Origin: Halichoerus grypus | Lineage: Eukaryota; Chordata; Mammalia; Carnivora; Phocidae | Reading direction: 5' to 3' | DNA length: 64,000 nucleotides | Assembly (NCBI RefSeq): GCF_964656455.1 | Contig: NC_135718.1 | Span: 132,787,966-132,851,965 of the forward strand | Translations under genes and position numbers: made by a program | Part shown: positions 58,364-64,000 of the stretch, in pieces | Layout of the letters: each line of letters starts with the position of its first letter | Numbering within the stretch: position 1 is the stretch's first letter | The notes under the pieces: generated by a model | What the model was told of the DNA's origin: nothing | Database searches by the model: none | The model's input: only the letters and a program-made list of their open reading frames with translations

Positions 58364-58596
58364 TTTTTTATTAGGTTCAGTTAGACAACATATAGTACAT
58401 CATTAGTTTTTGATGTAGTGTTAATGATTCATTAGTTGCGTATAACACCCAGTGCTCATCACAACATGTGCCCTCCTTAATATCCATCACCCAGCTACCC
58501 CATCTCCCCACCCCCTTCCTTCTGTAACCCTCAGTTTGTTTCCCGGAGTCCAGAGTCTCTCATGGTTTGTCTCCCTCTCTGATTTCTTCCCATTCA
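58364..58596 (-). mobile_element. L1 3' end, antisense, 5'-truncated
   Basis: The T run, attaggttcagttagacaacatatagtacatcattag, cacccagtgctcatcacaacatgtgccctcc and ccctcagtttgtttcccggagtccagagtctctcatgg are antisense carnivore L1 3' UTR. The words cagtgattt (58356) and cagttgattt (58595) may be the decayed duplication. It is a different subtype from the 40233 and 55268 copies. Confidence 0.9.
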
Positions 58597-58609
58597 GTTG
58601 ATTTAATCT

Positions 58610-59500
58610 AGTAAACCAATTGATTATGCCAAAGTATAAGTGGAAAAAAATAAGTTACTCTTATAAACACAAAATAAATGTATCTAAAAAATTATTTCAT
58701 TATTGAGGAGACCAGAGAGATACTAAAGTTAGTTCAAAGAACATTTGAAGAGTTGTTATAGGTACTTAAAAATAGTAGAATAAGAAATATTAAAAATACC
58801 AGGCTGAATAGGACACTGGTAATGTCCTATTTGTCAATGAGATCATGAAATCTGGGTTTATCTTTTTTTTTCCTGGTGAGAAACCTGTAAGCTAAGATGT
58901 GACTTTATAGTGTCCAGGTGCTAAGCAAATCGTAAAGAGCAAAGTCTAACTCAGGTACATTCTCCTAGAGAATTAAATAATTTTTGCATGATTGCTTTAA
59001 ACAATGTCCCTGCATGATGTTGAAAGGACATACCACATCTCCTTTGCCTTCTCTACAAGTGTTGGATAAATTTCTCTGATAGGTGACAGCATATTTCTCC
59101 TTATTTGAATATATAAAGCACTTTATTTTAGATAATTAAATGAGAAAATAATGATGGATACTAAAAATACCATGGTATAAAAAGTACACATTTTATATCC
59201 TTCAATTTCTTTGGACCTCTATTTCTCTTACTAACAACAATAAATTTAGAGTAACTGCCTTTTGGGGTACTATTTGACACCAAGAACAGTTAATTTATTT
59301 TTCTAACTGCTTGAACTATTAGCAACTTTCAACACTGTGGCATATCTTTTCAAACAATCTTTTCTTTGTTTCACTGAGAGCTCTCTATCCTACTTTCCAT
59401 TCTAAGCATCTGGTTATGTTTATCTTTGTACTCTTCTTTGAATTATTTATAGTCTTTTTTCTCATATTTTTCTTTGCTGGGGATTTACTTCTTCTTTGCT
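58610..59500. other. Unassigned AT-rich sequence
   Basis: No feature is recognised. Pyrimidine-rich text begins near 59380. Confidence 0.5.
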
Positions 59501-60650
59501 AAATCCTTACCTCTTCTCCCTAGCTGTTAAATGTCAGAACAATTAAGAACTGATCCTAGACCATGTTATTTTCATGCTACCTTCTCTCTCCTGGTAATCT
59601 GATCCACGCCTATTGCTTTTAAGTACCATCCCTAGAAAACAGTCTCTGAATCCATAGCTCTCAGTGAGACTCAGACATCACCAGCAATTGCTTAATCAGT
59701 ATCTACATATGGATAAGTGAAAGTCAACTCAAAGTCAACCAGTCTTAAACCAAACTTATCATCTCTCACTTTTTCTCCTTCACTCTTCCCATTTAAATGC
59801 ATGACGCCATGGAATCTGGTTGTGTAAGACGGTTATCCTTAATGCTTCCACTCTCACCCTCCCATGTACAATTCATAATTGAGATTTTGCAAGTTCACTT
59901 TCTAAATATCTCTCAAAGTCCTTGATATTTTTCTACATCAATACCACTATCACTCTGAGCTGAACACCACTGTCTCTTGTTTGTACAAATACAAATGTCT
60001 CCTACTTACTCTCACTAATATGTACTTTCTATCTTCCAATCAGTTCTCCACGTTACAAAAAGGATAGCCATTTAAGAAATCACATCTGTTCCGGTTGCTC
60101 TTTAAAATCCTTTAATGGATTCTTATTTCTCTTAGGAGAAAGAGAAAATCTGTCTGAGCTTAGATATGGCTAGCGTAGTTATAAATGAGAACTGTGGAGC
60201 CACACTCCCTGGGTTCAGATCTAACCTCCTTCACACGTCAGCTGTAGGAACAGGCAAGATGTTTTATTCTCTAAGCCTTAGTTCTCAGATGAGTCATTAG
60301 TAGTACTGACTTCAAATAATTGTTTTAAAAAGGGGATAAGCTAATACATATAAGGTACTTTGAGCAATGTCTTTCACTCAATTAGACATCAATTTACCAG
60401 AGTATTAGTACTACTTTTCCATTATCATTTCATAATTATCTCCCTCTTTGTATCTGTAGTTTAGCCATATATTGTTTGTTTTAGTTGCTGAAAACCTCAT
60501 GCTTAGTCCCACTCCTGCCTTCGCATGTGCCACTTCGTCTACCTGGAAGGCTCTCTTCCCCACCTTCACTTCTGGCGGCCTCATTTATTGTGATGTCCCT
60601 TAACTTTGTCCACTTCTCTAAGTAATACTTTTGTTAAATTATCTCCATTC
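59501..60650 (-). repeat. L2 3' region, antisense, with embedded MIR
   Basis: The phrases catctgttccggttgctctttaaaatcctttaatggattcttatttctcttagg and, beyond the MIR, cctgccttcgcatgtgccacttcgtctacctggaaggctctcttcccc are typical antisense L2. The MIR at 60180-60430 splits it. Confidence 0.7.
60180..60430 (+). repeat. MIR, sense, inside antisense L2
   Basis: The order actgtggagccacactccctgggttcagatctaacctcc, then agcctTAGTTCTCagatgagtc-type text (60276-60300), then ggggataagctaatacatataaggtactttgagcaatgtc is a near full-length MIR. Confidence 0.78.
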
Positions 60651-60654
60651 AAAC

Positions 60655-62372
60655 CAAGTGAGTTGAATTCTATTTCCTGCTAGAAGCCTGACTGATACAG
60701 AAGCTCTGCCCCTTGTAGACACTAGGGAGCTTAGGCTGATGGAGACTTATCTCAACACATGCTTCTGTGATCCTCATGGAAGAAAAAGAAGGTATGGTGA
60801 CTAATTCACTAGCTCTTTACAGCTCCCTCCTGGAATTGACAGACTTCTGCTCATGTTTAACTGGTCAAGGTAAGTCATATATCCACATCTCTCTTCAAAG
60901 AAAGAAGAAAAATACAGTTACCATTTTCTTGGAAAAGAAGGTGAAGTAGAACACTTATGACCCTATTGACCCTTATGACTACCAAACTAAGCATAAGTAA
61001 AGGCATTAGAACATGAAAGTGCACAGATGATTAGAGACTGATGATGGTCTAGTGTGAGGTGAGCTTCACATATATTCTAGGATTAGATGGAAGCATCAGT
61101 GGGGTGAGGTCAGTGAGGGCTATAATGTCATGCAAAATTTGCATAATGCTCTTTTCTTAGAATTGAAGGGAAGGCATAGGAAAAGAAATCTGAAAAGAAG
61201 ACAAGATCGTCTCTATAGTTTGGAAAATTATAATTGAATCATTGTATCCTGAGTATAGATTCTTTAATGAAGGAAGGTTATACAAGCTGTTTGCATATAA
61301 ATTTGGAAATGTAACACAGTAGGCTTATTATTTCAGCATCTGGGATGTAGATTTGACAAGATAATAAATTGTATGCTTTTCTATATCGGGCAGAGGCTTA
61401 TATTACATGAATCAAGGCAATTAATTAGGCTGATCAAGTCATTAGTGTATTCAATTAGCATTGACATAATCATAGTCTCAGGAAAAAAAAGATTGTTTGC
61501 AGTAGAAATATTTTGTAAACTATACTTTAAGCAGAATAATTGTGTGGAATATTCTATCAGAAATGTATCCGCAGAGCAGCATTACACATCAGATTTGAAA
61601 TATCCCAACTAATTAATAGCTAGTAAAAATTTTATATAAGTCCATGGAAATAAAATAAGAGTGGCCAAAAACATCACTGTAGAATTCTGAGATAAGAACA
61701 ATAAATGTATGATGTAGAAATAAAATAGCATAAAATTCCTCTATGCCTTGAATGTAATTTAATTTAATTATTGACTCTCACATATATAACTAGAGTATCA
61801 TCAATCACCATAGGTAATATTTTTTCTAAGTCACCAAAACTAATTATAGTCAGTAATCTTTACTCACTGAGACTAATCACTACACTATATTAAAAATCAA
61901 TCTATTATGTGGTGTCATGAAGGTCTGTTGGGTATAGTGCTTTTTTTATGAACCTCAAAATTCTATGTTAATTACCTGAATACTTTACACAGACATATCA
62001 AATTGTTGCCCAACTTCTCTCTAGTAAGCAATAAAAACACTGGTGATTTCTATTTCATCTTTGTGCTAAGTGAACAGCTCTGTATTGAAAAAATGCTTCA
62101 TGAAAATTACCATTGCTCAGATTAGTTTTTTAATTAGAATATTAAGAAAAGGGAATACACTGAAATACATTAGGAAAATGCTGGACACAGGCAGGAGTAG
62201 AGGGAAAGTGACTCATCTTTATATCAAGGGCTTCTCCTTTACTTTTTCCTAAAATGTGTTTCATTGATTCTAAGATACCATGCTAAACATTTTAAGTTTC
62301 CCTTAGCTGACTCTTCTCCTAGTACTTGTATGAATCAATTAAAATCTAATATTTCATGTCACAGAATTTTAT
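60655..62372. other. Unassigned AT-rich sequence
   Basis: No gene or named repeat is recognised. The frames at 60767-60949, 61373-61612 and 62070-62252 have no motif. Confidence 0.5.
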
Positions 62373-62593
62373 TTTTTAACGATTTATTTATTTATTTGAG
62401 AGAGAGAGAAGGGGAGAGAGCAAGGGGGAGGGGCAGAGCGAAATGGAGAGAGAAACTTAAGCAGACTCCATGCTGAGTGTGGAGCCTGATGTGGGGCTCG
62501 ATCTCATGACCCTGAGATCATTACCCTGAGATCATGAACTGAGCTGAAATCAAGAGTTGAACACAACCGATGGAGCCATCCAGGTGACACTCA
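62373..62593 (-). mobile_element. Can-SINE, older subtype, antisense, with small duplication
   Basis: The sequence runs from gatttatttatttatttgagagagagagaag to ggagccatccaggtgac. The words accctgagatcat occur twice (62508-62520 and 62523-62535), a local tandem duplication within the body. The flanks gtcacagaatttta (62359-62372) and gttcacataatttta (62594-62608) are diverged target duplications. Confidence 0.9.
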
Positions 62594-62799
62594 TGTTCAC
62601 ATAATTTTAGAGATAAAAAACTGCAGATTATCTAATCCATTACCAATACAGAAACTGAAAGGGACTTTAAACAGCAAGTTTACACAATTAGTAGCAGAGT
62701 AGAATCTATGTTTCCTAACTGTTTGACAGATAAACATTGATTGTTTACTATTACGTTTATATCTGGAACAAATTTGATCCACCTAAAAGAATAGTGTAT

Positions 62800-63845
62800 T
62801 TTTTAACATATGATGCTGGAACAACTGGACATCCACAGGCAAAACAAACAAACAAACAAACAAAATATGAATCTAGGCACAGAACTTACACCCTTTACAA
62901 AAACTAACCTGATGTGTATCATAGACCTAAATATGAAATGCAAACTATAAAACTTCCAGACTATAACATAGGAGAAAACGTGGATGACCTTGGGTATGAC
63001 AATGACTTCTTAGATACAACACCAGAGGCACAATTCATGAAAAAATGACTTATAGGCTGGACTTCATTAAAATTAAAAACTGCTCCAAAATTATAGTGTC
63101 TTATAAAACTAAACATACTCTTACCATATGATCCAGCAATTGTGCTCTTTAGTATTTACCCAAAGTAGTTGAAAATATATGTGCACATAAAAACCTACAC
63201 ACAGATGTTTTTAGTAATTTTATTCATAATTGCTAAAGTTTGGAAGCAACCAAGATGACCTTCAGTAGGTGAATGGATACATAAACTGTGGTCCATCCAG
63301 ACAATGCAATATTATTCAGTGCTAAAAAGAAATGAACTATAAAGCCATAAAAAGACATGGAGGAAACTGAAATGCATATTACTAACTGAAGGAAGCTGAT
63401 CTGAAAAGGCTACATACTGTTACATGTCCAGTTATATGACTTTCTGTAAAGGCAAATCTATGGGGATAGTAAAAAGATCAATGGTTGCCAGGGATTGGGG
63501 AGGGGGAGGAATGAATAGGCAGGGTACAGAGGACATTTAGGGCATTGAAAATATTTTGTATGATTATTATGATGGACACATGTTGTTATACATTTGTTCA
63601 GACCCATAGAATGTGCAACACCAAGAGTGAATGGTAATGTGTAGCATGGACTTGAAGTGATTGTGATGTGTCAATGTGTAAGTTCACTAATTGTAACAAA
63701 TGAACCACTCTGGTGGGTGATGCTGAAAATGGAAGAGGTTATGCATGTGTTGGGGGAAAATCATGTGCATATGGAAAATCTCCATTCCTTCTATTTAATT
63801 TCGCTGTGAACTTACAACTGCTCTAAAAAAATAAAGTCTTAAAAA
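62800..63845 (+). mobile_element. L1M (L1MB-like) 3' end, sense
   Basis: The order of conserved L1 3' words is intact. ORF2-end text comes first (ttccagactataacataggagaaaacgtgg; gacttcattaaaattaaaaactgc), then accatatgatccagcaattgtgctc, then 3' UTR text (gtgcaacaccaagagtgaatggtaatgtg; ttgtaacaaatgaaccactctggtggg) and aaaaaaataaagtctta. About 1 kb is present with a jump near 63093-63100. No open frame is retained. An AAAC run lies at 62840-62864. Confidence 0.85.
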
Positions 63846-63849
63846 ATAG

Positions 63850-64000
63850 GTTAATAAACAACCATATATTCCTCCTTCAACTAGAATTACCAATTGTTAA
63901 CATTTGCCATCTTTGCCTTTTTCTCTTTATTTCTCTTATTTCTTTTCTCTCTTACTCTCTCCCTCTACTCTTTTCTCTCTCTCTCTTGTACACACACACA
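63850..64000. repeat. Old repeat plus CT-rich tract and CA run at the window edge
   Basis: The sequence agaattaccaattgttaacatttgccatctttgcc resembles antisense old L1 3' sequence. It is followed by CT-rich text (63918-63988) and a CA run cut by the end of the window. Confidence 0.55.

Noticed and set aside
62840..62864. (AAAC)n run as a separate element
   Set aside because: It is an expansion inside the L1M 3' end rather than an independent insertion.

Overview
This window reads as non-coding nuclear DNA of an arctoid carnivore (bear, panda, pinniped or mustelid group). The main evidence is about 25 copies of a tRNA-derived Can-SINE. Each has a head reading like GCGCCTGGGTGGCTCAGT, a CT-rich middle and an AAATAAATAAAATCTT tail. 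The head and body differ from the SINE forms I know from dog and cat. Group and species are inference from these repeats; no gene identifies the species. The DNA is AT-rich, and much of its CpG and GC lies inside the SINEs.

I found no protein-coding gene, rRNA, tRNA gene or CRISPR array. The longest open frames lie in simple repeats, SINEs, L2 or retroviral LTR sequence and are chance frames. The window looks intergenic or deep-intronic.

Layout. 1-6 kb: SINEs, a Tigger-type DNA transposon, an old antisense L1 and L2/MIR relics. 6-16 kb: SINEs, an MLT1-like LTR split by an antisense L1M, an 81-bp inverted duplication, a sense L1 3' end and a long antisense L1M. 18-27 kb: nested L1/SINE insertions whose target-site duplications give the order of events, an L2 and a tail-to-tail SINE pair. 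29-31 kb: a second Tigger-like element, L2 and MIR. 31.6-36.3 kb: a decayed endogenous retrovirus. It has protease and reverse transcriptase remnants on the plus strand, integrase and envelope-like remnants on the minus strand, and two LTR-like segments in the same orientation. This fits a provirus with an inverted 3' half, later hit by an L1. 38-47 kb: SINEs, L2, a young L1 end and a run of three same-strand SINEs. 47.9-48.1 kb: an uninterrupted 183-nt pyrimidine tract. 48.6-50.9 kb: an ERV-L-like relic (RNase H, integrase, dUTPase-like tail). 53-64 kb: a 43-nt CA microsatellite, SINEs, L1 ends, an antisense L2 with an embedded MIR, and a sense L1M 3' end.

As there are no genes, nothing works together as a pathway. 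The informative content is the insertion history and a few structure-forming sequences. I found no undescribed functional system. The best leads are the apparently inverted provirus, the inverted duplication at 8.8-9.9 kb, the tail-to-tail SINE pair and the pyrimidine tract. Repeat family names are recognised from sequence features by eye and were not confirmed by a database search.
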